Below, piece by piece: positions 26,024 to 33,593 of a stretch of 64,000 bases of DNA (the first letter of the stretch is position 1; every line of letters begins with the position of its first letter). The notes beneath the pieces were generated by a model. It did not search any database, was not told the DNA's origin, and worked only from the letters and a program-made list of their open reading frames with translations. The position numbers were made by a program, and so were the translations under genes. Source of the stretch: Sulfitobacter brevis (GTDB taxonomy: Bacteria; Pseudomonadota; Alphaproteobacteria; Rhodobacterales; Rhodobacteraceae); assembly GCF_900112755.1 (NCBI RefSeq), contig NZ_FOMW01000002.1, forward strand, positions 337,029 to 401,028, given 5' to 3'.

Positions 26024-27235
26024 TTAAAGCCGGAAGAACATCGACTTCAGGTAACCGCTCTCGGCAAGCTGTGGCAGCTGCGGATGGTCGGGTCCGGCAA
26101 AACCGGTGTGCAGCAACATTGCACGCCGCCCTGCCCGCCCGATGCCGCGCACGGATGCGGTGCGGAACTGGGTCAGATCGACCGCGTGGGAGCATGAACA
26201 CAGTCCCAGAATACCGTTCTCGGCCACCAGCGGGGCAGCCAAACGGGCAATCCGTTCATAGGCGCGCAAGCCAGCTTCGGCCGATTGGCGCGAGGGGGCA
26301 AAGGCGGGTGGATCACAAATCACCACGTCAAATTCGGCACCTTCGGCCCGCAAAGCGGCCAGCGTGTCAAAAGCATCGCCCTGACGTGTGGTGAAACGGT
26401 CGGCCATGCCACCCGCTTCGGCACCTTCACGTGCCAACACGAGTGCAGGTTCGGACCCGTCAACCGCAAGCGCCGATTGTGCACCATTGGCCAGCGCCGC
26501 GAGGGAGAAACCGCCAACGTGGGAGAAGACATCCAGCGCCCGAGCGCCACGCGACAGATTGGCGGCAAAAGCGTGGTTGGGGCGTTGGTCAAAGAATAGG
26601 CCGGTCTTCTGCCCGCCGATCAGATCGGCCATATAGGTCGCGCCGTTCATCGGCACGGCAATCGCGGCCTCGGGGCTGCTGCCTGCCAGCACCAGCGAGA
26701 CATCATCGAGACCCTCAAGTGTGCGGGTGCGCCCTGCTGCGTTCTTCAGCACGTTCGTCACACCGGTCACGGCCATCAAGGCCGCACACAGCGGCTCGAT
26801 CAGCACGTCAGCCCAAGCGGCGTTGGCCTGCACAACACAGGTATCGCCAAAACGGTCAATAATCACACCCGGCAGGCCATCGGCCTCGGCGTGAATCAGA
26901 CGGTAGAATGGCGCGTCATAAAGCTGGTTGCGCAGTTTCAGAGCGCGGGCAATATGCGCTTCGATCCACGACTGGTCGATCACCGCATCGGCGTTCTGGT
27001 CCAGCATACGGGCGATGATTTTGGAGTTCGGGTTCACCGCGACGATGCCCATCGGCTGGCGGGCGTCATCCTCCAATCGCGCGAGGGACCCCGGAGCCAA
27101 TCCGCGCGTGCGGCGGTCGGTCACAAGTTCGTTTGCATAAACCCAAGGAAACCCGTGCCGGATGGCGCGGGCGTTCGCCTTTGGCATCAGGCGGATCGTG
27201 GGCAAGGAGGCGGATGGGGAAAGGGGCGCTGTCAT
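26024..27235 (-). CDS. Class I SAM-dependent RNA methyltransferase (RlmI-like)
   Basis: 403 residues. An N-terminal PUA-like domain (about 12-95, with HGFPWVYANELV) precedes a RlmI/RlmK-type Rossmann methyltransferase. Key segments are LFFDQRPNHAFAANLSRGAR, ALDVFSHVGGFSLAALANGA (SAM-binding) and VVICDPPAFAPSRQ (catalytic D-P-P). A late C-S-C-S-H motif (GLCSCSHAVD) fits m5C-type chemistry on rRNA. The start is the ATG at 27235. Confidence 0.85.
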   Translation of the reverse strand: MTAPLSPSASLPTIRLMPKANARAIRHGFPWVYANELVTDRRTRGLAPGSLARLEDDARQPMGIVAVNPNSKIIARMLDQNADAVIDQSWIEAHIARALKLRNQLYDAPFYRLIHAEADGLPGVIIDRFGDTCVVQANAAWADVLIEPLCAALMAVTGVTNVLKNAAGRTRTLEGLDDVSLVLAGSSPEAAIAVPMNGATYMADLIGGQKTGLFFDQRPNHAFAANLSRGARALDVFSHVGGFSLAALANGAQSALAVDGSEPALVLAREGAEAGGMADRFTTRQGDAFDTLAALRAEGAEFDVVICDPPAFAPSRQSAEAGLRAYERIARLAAPLVAENGILGLCSCSHAVDLTQFRTASVRGIGRAGRRAMLLHTGFAGPDHPQLPQLAESGYLKSMFFRL

Positions 27236-27272
27236 GCGCCCCTCCTAGTCGTTCCCGATCAAATGGGAAAGC

Positions 27273-27938
27273 TCAGATTTTGGTGCGACCCAAGAGCGCT
27301 ATACGCGGTGCGGCGGGCGTGACGGTCTGCTTTTCCAGTTCCTGACGGATCACCTGAGACAAGTAGCCGGTAATGCGGACCTTTTGGGTCTGGCCAAGGC
27401 GGTCTTCTTCCACCGCGCGTTTGCCCCCGAAGGCGGGCAGATTGGCCTCGACCTGACGCGGTGCCATCAACACTTCACCGGTATCGGCACGGCGCACAAC
27501 CAGCAGGAATTCCATGTTGTGGATGCCGCCAACAGTATAGCGGGTTTTTTCAGTCACCGAGTGGAAGCGGACGATTTCGACGTCCAGCACCACATTGACC
27601 TTGCCCTGCAACGGCTGGGTGCCTTGGGCGAAAGCGGTTTGAAAGATCTGCTGGATCTGGCTGTGGCGGTCGCCCATGGGATCGCCGCGCCAAACGATAT
27701 CGGCACGCGGGTAATAGGAGTTGGCCTCAGAGACCGACAGGCTGCGCGGCACGGTGACATTGATCGCGGTCACTTTCATGTCGCTTGCAAGGACGTCCTG
27801 CACAGGTGCGGCGGATTGGGAGAAGCCCGGCGTGATCTGCGCGAACGAAGCATTCCGGCTCGCGACTTCGGGAACGGTGCTACAGGCGGAGACAAGGGCG
27901 CCAAGGCCAAGAGCTGCGATGATTTTCAAAGTATTCAT
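27273..27938 (-). CDS. Small lipoprotein of unknown function (DUF6778-like)
   Basis: 221 residues from the ATG at 27938, chosen because AGGA lies just upstream; the GTG four codons earlier overlaps that site. The N-terminus MNTLKIIAALGLGALVSACS is a lipoprotein signal with lipobox V-S-A-C. The body contains DVLASDMKVTAINVTVPRSL and YTVGGIHNMEFLLVVRRAD. I do not recognise a catalytic motif. It lies upstream of the methyltransferase/PIN pair in the same direction. Confidence 0.7.
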   Translation of the reverse strand: MNTLKIIAALGLGALVSACSTVPEVASRNASFAQITPGFSQSAAPVQDVLASDMKVTAINVTVPRSLSVSEANSYYPRADIVWRGDPMGDRHSQIQQIFQTAFAQGTQPLQGKVNVVLDVEIVRFHSVTEKTRYTVGGIHNMEFLLVVRRADTGEVLMAPRQVEANLPAFGGKRAVEEDRLGQTQKVRITGYLSQVIRQELEKQTVTPAAPRIALLGRTKI

Positions 27939-28131
27939 TGTGGTCCTCACTCCGGCCCTCGTACTGGCCTGCTGTTCAGTTAACCCTAATTTGAAGGGTA
28001 ATTGAGGCGAGTTTTAGACGAAAAATGCGGGATAATGGGGCGATACCGAGACCACCCGGGCCCAATAAAGGCAGCATCTATTGCGCCGATGCGGCGGCAA
28101 AGGCGGGGTATTAACAGAAGTGGCGTGCTGC

Positions 28132-28404
28132 CTAGTTACGCGTGCGACTGCGCCAACCGCCGCGCCGCCGCGGGGCTGCCATGGTGAGGCTACCTTCGCT
28201 AAGCACCTCGGTCATCGGATGGCTTTCAAATACAGTCCCGTACTGGGCCAGCAAGGCCGCAATCGCGGTACCGGTGTCTTGCTCCAGCGTCAGGCTCAGC
28301 GCCCAATCGAGGAAGATGCTGCGACATTCGGCCTTGGTGATCCCCTCGATGCGATAGGATTCGCGGATCAGCCCTTTGGGATCATGCGGGTCGCGCTCGG
28401 TCAT
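28132..28404 (-). CDS. Conserved small protein after glnE (unknown function)
   Basis: 90 residues from an ATG at 28402-28404 that overlaps the glnE stop by four bases, showing translational coupling. The sequence begins MTERDPHDPKGLIRESYRIE and ends in a basic tail, MAAPRRRGGWRSRTRN. A middle segment (ECRSIFLDWALSLTLEQDTG) looks helical. The longer frame from 28605 would lie inside glnE and is unlikely. Coupling suggests a role tied to nitrogen control, but nothing direct shows it. Confidence 0.7.
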   Translation of the reverse strand: MTERDPHDPKGLIRESYRIEGITKAECRSIFLDWALSLTLEQDTGTAIAALLAQYGTVFESHPMTEVLSEGSLTMAAPRRRGGWRSRTRN

Positions 28405-31217
28405 GTCGCCTCCTGCGGTTCGGCTTTGTCTGGCGGGGTCAGTGCCTGGCCGATGATGCCCGCCGCCGTCATATATGTCTGTTCCATTTGCGCCTCCAAC
28501 GCCGCCAGCGTGTCGCAGCCCAGCGTACGGCACAAAAACGCGACACCGGCCCGCCCGAGGCTTTCGCTTTGCACCGGCGTAGCCGAGAGCAGCCGTCCGG
28601 CACATTGGAGCGCCCAGATTTGCGCATAAGCCGCATCAAGGGCCTCGGCTTGGGCAGCATCAAACAATCCCGCTGCGCGTGCGGCCTCAATCCCTGCCGG
28701 AATGTCGCGCGCCGATTGGCCGCCGATCAAGGCGCCCGCCTGTGCCAAAAGCTCAATGTCCTGAAGCCGGCCCGGACCGATTTTGGCGTCCCAGATGCCC
28801 TCCGGCACTTTGGCCGCCGCAATACGAATGCGCATCTCCGCCACATCACCCAAAATTTTGGCACGTGCGCGGGGTTGGGTCAGGACCGTCTGGCGCAGCG
28901 CTTCGACATCGCCGCGCAGCGCTTGCGGCCCTGCAATCGCCTGCGCACGGGTCAGCGCCAGATGCTCCCAGACCCAAGCCTCGTCCTTTTGATAGCTGGC
29001 AAAGCTCGCAAGGCTTGTCGCAACCGGCCCCTGATTGCCCGATGGCCGCAGCCGCATATCCACGTCATAAAGCTTGCCCTGCGCCATCGGCGCGGTCATC
29101 GCGGTGATCATTGCCTGTGTCAGCCGTGCATAATAGAGCCGCGCTGGCAACGGCCGCCTGCCCTCCGAGACCTCAACCCCGTCAGGGTCATAGATCACGA
29201 TCATGTCCAGATCAGAGGTCGCGGTCAGCCGCCCCGCGCCGAGCGATCCCATGCCAAGGATCACCGCGCCGCGCCCCGGTGCCGCGCCGTGCCGCTGCGC
29301 GAACTCTGCGCCAACCACCGGCCACAAGCCGCCAAGAACCGCGCGGGCAAGATCGGCATATTGGGCGCCTGCGGTTTCGGCATCAATCAACCCGCGCAGC
29401 AGATGCACGCCGACGCGAAAGTGCCACTCCCGCGCCCACCGTCGGGTGCCGTCAAGCTGCCGCTCATAGTCAGGCTCGGCATCCAGCAAGGCGCCGAGAG
29501 CCGCGCCCAACCCTTCCTGCCCCGGCCATTCGCTAAAGAAATCGCCGCCAATCACTGCGTCAAACACGCTGGCATTCCGCGACAGGTGACTGGCGAGCGC
29601 GGGTGAGGTGCTGACAATATCGATAAGCAGATCGGCAAGCTGCGGGTTGGCTTTGAGAAGTGAGAAAAGCTGCACGCCCGCAGGCAAGCCCGCAAGAAAT
29701 CCGTCAAAGGCCAGCAGCGCCTCATCAGGGCGTGCCGCTTTGGCGAGACGTGTCAGCAACTCCGGCTTTAACCGGTCGAAAATCTCGGCGCCGCGTTCGC
29801 TGCGCAACGCAGGATAGGTCAGCCAGCGATCCAACACGGCGGTGTCAAACTGGTGCGTCATTTCCGGCGGGGCCGGTGCGGGCGCACGCGATGCGGCAAA
29901 GAACCCTTCGGTGATCTCGTGCACCGCACTCAGCCGGTCATGCAGCTCCTGTTTCAGCGGCTCGACGTCGCGGTCCATCATACAGGCAAGCCGGGCAAAA
30001 CCATCGTCGGACTTGGGCAGCGCATGGGTCTGCGCGTCCTGCACCATCTGCTGGCGATGCTCGACGGTCCGGTGAAAGCGGTAGTGATCTGTCAGACTGT
30101 CGGCGGCCTCCTGCGGCACCCAGTTCGCCTCGGCCAGCAGTTGCAGCCCTTCACAGGTGCCGCGCACCCTCAGAGCAGGATCGCGCCCGCCTGCGATCAA
30201 CTGGCGCGTCTGTGTGAAAAACTCGATCTCCCGAATACCCCCGCGCCCCAGTTTCATGTTGTGTCCCGGCAAGGTGATCGGCCCGCCCAGCCCTTTGTGC
30301 TCGCGGATCGCGAGGCGCATGTCATGGGCATCCTGAATGGCGGCGAAATCCAGATGCTTGCGCCAGACGAATGGCCGCAGGGTTTGCAGAAAGGCCTGCC
30401 CCGCTTTGTGATCGCCCGCCGCAGGTCGCGCCTTGATATAAGCCGCACGTTCCCACGTACGGCCAAGGCTCTCGTAATAGGCCTCCGCTGCCGCCATCGC
30501 CATGCAGACAGGCGTCACAGCCGGATCGGGCCGCAGCCGCAGATCTGTGCGGAATACATAGCCCTGCGCGGTCAGATCGCTGAGCGTGCCGCTCATCGCG
30601 CGGGTGGCGCGGATAAAGGCACTGCGGGCGTCGTGAAAGTCGTCACGCTCAAAACGTGTCTCGTCAAAGAGACAGATCAGATCAATGTCGGAGGAATAAT
30701 TCAGCTCGCGCGCGCCCATCTTGCCCATCGCCAGCACCACCATGCCCGCCGCATCGGCCAGATCATCCTCGGTCATTCCGGGCAGTTTGCCGCGTTTGAT
30801 CTGGATCAGCAGCCCTGCCCGCAGCGCCGCCGCGCAGGCCGCATCGGCGAAATCGCTCAAAGCACCTGTGACCTCCTCCAACGCCCAAGCGCCGCCGAGA
30901 TCAGCCAGCCCCGCCAACAGCGCCACGCGGCGCTTGCCCTGCCGCAACCCGTCGGCCAAAGCATCGGGCGCAAAGGCTCCCGCCTGCGCGATCACCTCCG
31001 CCAATGCCGCTTCGGGATCATCCGCAGCGCCCTGCAGCCAATCGGCCTCCTTCTCCAGAAGCGCCATCAGATAGGGCGAGGTCGAGACCGCGCCGGCCAC
31101 CAGTTTTGCAACTTGGGCATCCATACCTTGAGTAAATGGTGCCGCATCCTGCGCACGCTCAGTGCGCCAGATACGGGGGCAGCGGGTGATCCGCGCGGCA
31201 AGTGAAACAGTTGTCAT
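28401..31217 (-). CDS. glnE: Glutamine synthetase adenylyltransferase / deadenylase GlnE
   Basis: 938 residues from the ATG at 31217 (MTTVSLAARITRCPRIW); the frame stays open further upstream, but that part reads as non-coding and would run over the divergent ybaK remnant. Two nucleotidyltransferase domains are visible: the N-terminal deadenylase with KMGARELNYSSDIDLICLFD and the C-terminal adenylylase with GMGSLGAGRLTATSDLDMIV. A PII-responsive linker lies between. The enzyme attaches or removes AMP on glutamine synthetase in response to nitrogen status. An ATGA overlap links it to the 90-aa gene downstream. Confidence 0.93.
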   Translation of the reverse strand: MTTVSLAARITRCPRIWRTERAQDAAPFTQGMDAQVAKLVAGAVSTSPYLMALLEKEADWLQGAADDPEAALAEVIAQAGAFAPDALADGLRQGKRRVALLAGLADLGGAWALEEVTGALSDFADAACAAALRAGLLIQIKRGKLPGMTEDDLADAAGMVVLAMGKMGARELNYSSDIDLICLFDETRFERDDFHDARSAFIRATRAMSGTLSDLTAQGYVFRTDLRLRPDPAVTPVCMAMAAAEAYYESLGRTWERAAYIKARPAAGDHKAGQAFLQTLRPFVWRKHLDFAAIQDAHDMRLAIREHKGLGGPITLPGHNMKLGRGGIREIEFFTQTRQLIAGGRDPALRVRGTCEGLQLLAEANWVPQEAADSLTDHYRFHRTVEHRQQMVQDAQTHALPKSDDGFARLACMMDRDVEPLKQELHDRLSAVHEITEGFFAASRAPAPAPPEMTHQFDTAVLDRWLTYPALRSERGAEIFDRLKPELLTRLAKAARPDEALLAFDGFLAGLPAGVQLFSLLKANPQLADLLIDIVSTSPALASHLSRNASVFDAVIGGDFFSEWPGQEGLGAALGALLDAEPDYERQLDGTRRWAREWHFRVGVHLLRGLIDAETAGAQYADLARAVLGGLWPVVGAEFAQRHGAAPGRGAVILGMGSLGAGRLTATSDLDMIVIYDPDGVEVSEGRRPLPARLYYARLTQAMITAMTAPMAQGKLYDVDMRLRPSGNQGPVATSLASFASYQKDEAWVWEHLALTRAQAIAGPQALRGDVEALRQTVLTQPRARAKILGDVAEMRIRIAAAKVPEGIWDAKIGPGRLQDIELLAQAGALIGGQSARDIPAGIEAARAAGLFDAAQAEALDAAYAQIWALQCAGRLLSATPVQSESLGRAGVAFLCRTLGCDTLAALEAQMEQTYMTAAGIIGQALTPPDKAEPQEAT

Positions 31218-31245
31218 GCCACCAGCTTTGCGCGACTGTGCGCCC

Positions 31246-31465
31246 ATGAGCAAGAGCCTGAAACGTGTGCGCGCTGCATTGCAAGCCGCTGGTGTCGCGG
31301 TAGATATCCGCGAGACCGCCCTATCGCGCACCGTTTGATCCAAAACTGATGGAATTTGCCACAATCTGGGCCGCCGCCGGCACGCCCCACCATGTTTTCG
31401 GCCTTCCGCCAAGTGAAATGCTTAAACTTTCATGCGCAGAAATTGCATCCTTCACAACCGGTTAG
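31246..31465 (+). pseudogene. YbaK/EbsC-family deacylase remnant with the middle deleted
   Basis: Two separate pieces of one gene are visible. An ATG at 31246 opens MSKSLKRVRAALQAAGVAVD, the usual N-terminus of YbaK-type proteins, and runs to a TGA at 31336-31338. In the next frame, 31331-31465 encodes FDPKLMEFATIWAAAGTPHH and ends ASFTTG at TAG, the usual C-terminal part. About 80 residues between them, which hold the active site of these aminoacyl-tRNA editing enzymes, are missing and the frames no longer match. Confidence 0.75.
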
Positions 31466-31472
31466 TCGAATA

Positions 31473-31549
31473 ATGTAAAAAACATTTACATAGCCTCTTG
31501 CGAAACGGCCAGCCAATCACAATCTTGGTCATGTGAAAGGCATTTACAT
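31473..31549 (+). promoter_or_regulatory. Two operator-like inverted repeats upstream of the DUF2852 gene
   Basis: Copy 1 is ATGTAAA (31473-31479), 5 nt, TTTACAT (31485-31491). Copy 2 is ATGTGAA (31531-31537), 5 nt, TTTACAT (31543-31549). They share the 7-5-7 form and are 58 bp apart, which is 5.5 helical turns. They lie 63-139 bp before the start codon. The binding protein is unknown. Confidence 0.5.
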
Positions 31550-31611
31550 ACAGACCTTTCACCTGACGAGGCCGCAGACAGGTCTCTCAACTTTGACGAA
31601 AGGCTTGATAC

Positions 31612-32016
31612 ATGACCACTCTTACATCCGACCTCGGCAAAGGCCCTAGCTGGATCGCTCGCATTGAAGGCTGGCTTGATGATCGCGGCAAACCCGCATG
31701 GATCGCCGCCATGGTTCTCGGCTTTATCTTCTTCTGGCCCGTCGGGCTGGCCCTTCTGGCTTATATGATCTGGAGCAATCGCATGTTCTCTTCAAAATCC
31801 TGTGCCCGCCGCAGCAGCCGCAGCAGCGTAACCCGCAGCACTGGCAACGTCGCTTTTGACGCCTATAAGGCCGACACCCTGCGCCGCCTTGAAGAAGAGC
31901 AGACCAATTTCGAGGATTTCCTCAAACGTCTGCGCGACGCCAAGGACAAGGCCGAGTTCGACCAGTTTATGAATGACCGCGCCAAGCGCAGCGAAGACGG
32001 CCCGACCGAAGCCTGA
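31612..32016 (+). CDS. DUF2852 domain-containing protein
   Basis: 134 residues. One strong membrane helix (AWIAAMVLGFIFFWPVGLALLAYMI in two overlapping parts, about 29-52) is followed by a Ser/Arg-rich linker (residues 60-78). A helical, charged tail contains LRRLEEEQTNFEDFLKRLRD. The block with G-x-x-x-F-W-P and A-Y-M-I-W-S-N-R-M is the DUF2852 signature. It is probably an inner-membrane protein with a cytoplasmic coiled-coil. Twin inverted repeats upstream suggest strong regulation. The start ATG at 31612 follows GAAAGG by several bases. Confidence 0.8.
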   Translation: MTTLTSDLGKGPSWIARIEGWLDDRGKPAWIAAMVLGFIFFWPVGLALLAYMIWSNRMFSSKSCARRSSRSSVTRSTGNVAFDAYKADTLRRLEEEQTNFEDFLKRLRDAKDKAEFDQFMNDRAKRSEDGPTEA

Positions 32017-32078
32017 TATACTCAAACACGTCCCCCATGGCCCTGCCGTGGGGGAAAACCGCCTCAGGAAAGTGACCC

Positions 32079-32522
32079 ATGTCCCATACACCCGATCCGA
32101 TCCAGCAACCGCAGTTTTATGACGGCCTGCCCACCAAACGCCTGCTGGCTTGGGTGGTGGATATGGTCGTGATCGTGCTGATGTGTGTGCTGATCCTGCC
32201 CTTTACGGCCTTCACGGGGCTGTTTTTCTTTCCATTTCTTATGTTGACGGTGAGCTTTGTCTACCGTGTGATCACGCTGACCAATGGCTCGGCCACATGG
32301 GGGATGCGCCTGATGGCGATGGAGCTGCGCGACAGCCGTGATCGCCCCTTTGATCTGTCCCTCGCGTTCCTGCACACGCTTGGCTATTCGGTCTCGCTGG
32401 CGATGCCTTTGCTGCAAATTGTATCGGTCGTGTTGATGTGTACCTCGCTACGCCGCCAAGGGCTCACCGATATGATCCTCGGCACTGTGCCGCTGAACCG
32501 CCGTCAGCAACAAACCGTCTGA
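32079..32522 (+). CDS. RDD family membrane protein
   Basis: 147 residues with three hydrophobic helices. The N-terminal motif TKRLLAWVVDMVVIVLMCVL carries the Arg and Asp that name the RDD family, and GMRLMAMELRDSRDRPFDL follows the second helix. Such proteins are small inner-membrane transport-like or assembly factors of unclear function. The gene follows the DUF2852 gene by 62 bp and may be in its operon. Confidence 0.82.
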   Translation: MSHTPDPIQQPQFYDGLPTKRLLAWVVDMVVIVLMCVLILPFTAFTGLFFFPFLMLTVSFVYRVITLTNGSATWGMRLMAMELRDSRDRPFDLSLAFLHTLGYSVSLAMPLLQIVSVVLMCTSLRRQGLTDMILGTVPLNRRQQQTV

Positions 32523-32599
32523 ACAGCAGACCGCGCAATTCGCCCCTTGGCGCACGGCAGGCCCGTTGCTATCATCGAGGGAAGTAATACTGGATTCCG

Positions 32600-33421
32600 A
32601 TGCGCCATACTCTGCCTCTCACGCCGCAATTCTATGTGACGGCACCACAGCCGTGCCCCTATCTAGAGGGCCGGATGGAGCGGAAGTTGTTTACCGCACT
32701 GCAAGGCGATAACGCGGCCCAACTCAACGATAGCCTCTCCGCGCAGGGCTTCCGGCGCTCGCAAAATGTGCTTTATCGCCCGTCATGCACCGATTGTGCC
32801 GCCTGCCTGTCAGCCCGCATCGACATTTCGGCCTTTAAACCTTCAAAAAGCCAAAAGCGCACGATGCGCCGCAATCGCGATCTGCTGCGCCGCGCCACAT
32901 CGCCTTGGGCCACCGAAGATCAATACGACCTGTTTCGCCGCTACCTCGACAGCCGCCACGCGGAGGGCGGCATGGCGGATATGGATGTCTTTGAATTTGC
33001 CGCGATGATCGAGGAAACCCCGATCCGCAGCCGCGTGATCGAATATATTGAGCCCGACACCCGCGATCTGGTTGGCGTTTGCCTGACCGATGTGCTGGCT
33101 GACGGGGTGAGCATGGTCTACTCGTTCTACAGCCCCGATCACCCCCAGGCGGGGTTGGGCAACCACATCATCCTCGACCATATCGAAATCGCGCGCGCCG
33201 CTGGCCTGCCTTATGTCTACCTCGGATACTGGGTGCCTGGCAGCCAGAAGATGGGGTACAAAGCCAAGTTCTCCGGTCTGGAGGTCTATATCGGCGGCGC
33301 TTGGCAAAAGCTTGCAGACCCGCTGAGTTTTGAACCTGACAATCATCCGCTGTCGACCGATCCGATCGCGGAACAAGTCGCCAATATCGCTCTCCCCGAT
33401 ATGGCGCGCAAAAACCTATAA
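32600..33421 (+). CDS. bpt: Aspartate/glutamate leucyltransferase (arginyltransferase family)
   Basis: 273 residues of the ATE1/Bpt family. The N-terminal region has [16 protein letters not shown] and the cysteine cluster [19 protein letters not shown]. The C-terminal GNAT-like fold includes [20 protein letters not shown]. It adds Leu from Leu-tRNA to N-terminal Asp or Glu of proteins, marking them for ClpAP (N-degron pathway). The start ATG at 32600 gives [14 protein letters not shown], as in relatives. Size is normal for the family. Confidence 0.9.
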   Translation: MRHTLPLTPQFYVTAPQPCPYLEGRMERKLFTALQGDNAAQLNDSLSAQGFRRSQNVLYRPSCTDCAACLSARIDISAFKPSKSQKRTMRRNRDLLRRATSPWATEDQYDLFRRYLDSRHAEGGMADMDVFEFAAMIEETPIRSRVIEYIEPDTRDLVGVCLTDVLADGVSMVYSFYSPDHPQAGLGNHIILDHIEIARAAGLPYVYLGYWVPGSQKMGYKAKFSGLEVYIGGAWQKLADPLSFEPDNHPLSTDPIAEQVANIALPDMARKNL

Positions 33422-33544
33422 TCCCGCACCAGCTTCCTACGCTGTCGCCCGCTGACTGATCGCTCTCCCCCCAGCTTCAATTGGCCAGATAAACTCATCC
33501 CATCCTTGCCGCGCCACGCCAAACCTCGCGTACCCTTAGACAGC

Positions 33545-33567
33545 AAAAAGGCGCCCAAAGGCGCCTT
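33545..33567 (-). terminator. Terminator of the dctPQM operon
   Basis: AAGGCGCC (33548-33555) pairs with GGCGCCTT (33560-33567) around a CAAA loop. On the minus strand it is followed by five T (33545-33549 region) and lies 27 bp after the dctM stop. It could also act on bpt transcripts from the other side. Confidence 0.8.
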
Positions 33568-33593
33568 CCTGCATCGACATTTCACCCCAACCC

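Noticed and set aside
29853..31205. A 450-codon open frame on the plus strand
   Set aside because: It is antisense to glnE and shows no motif or ribosome-binding site.
31473..31549. TyrR-type boxes (TGTAAA-N6-TTTACA)
   Set aside because: The spacer is 5, not 6, and no aromatic amino acid gene or TyrR gene is nearby.
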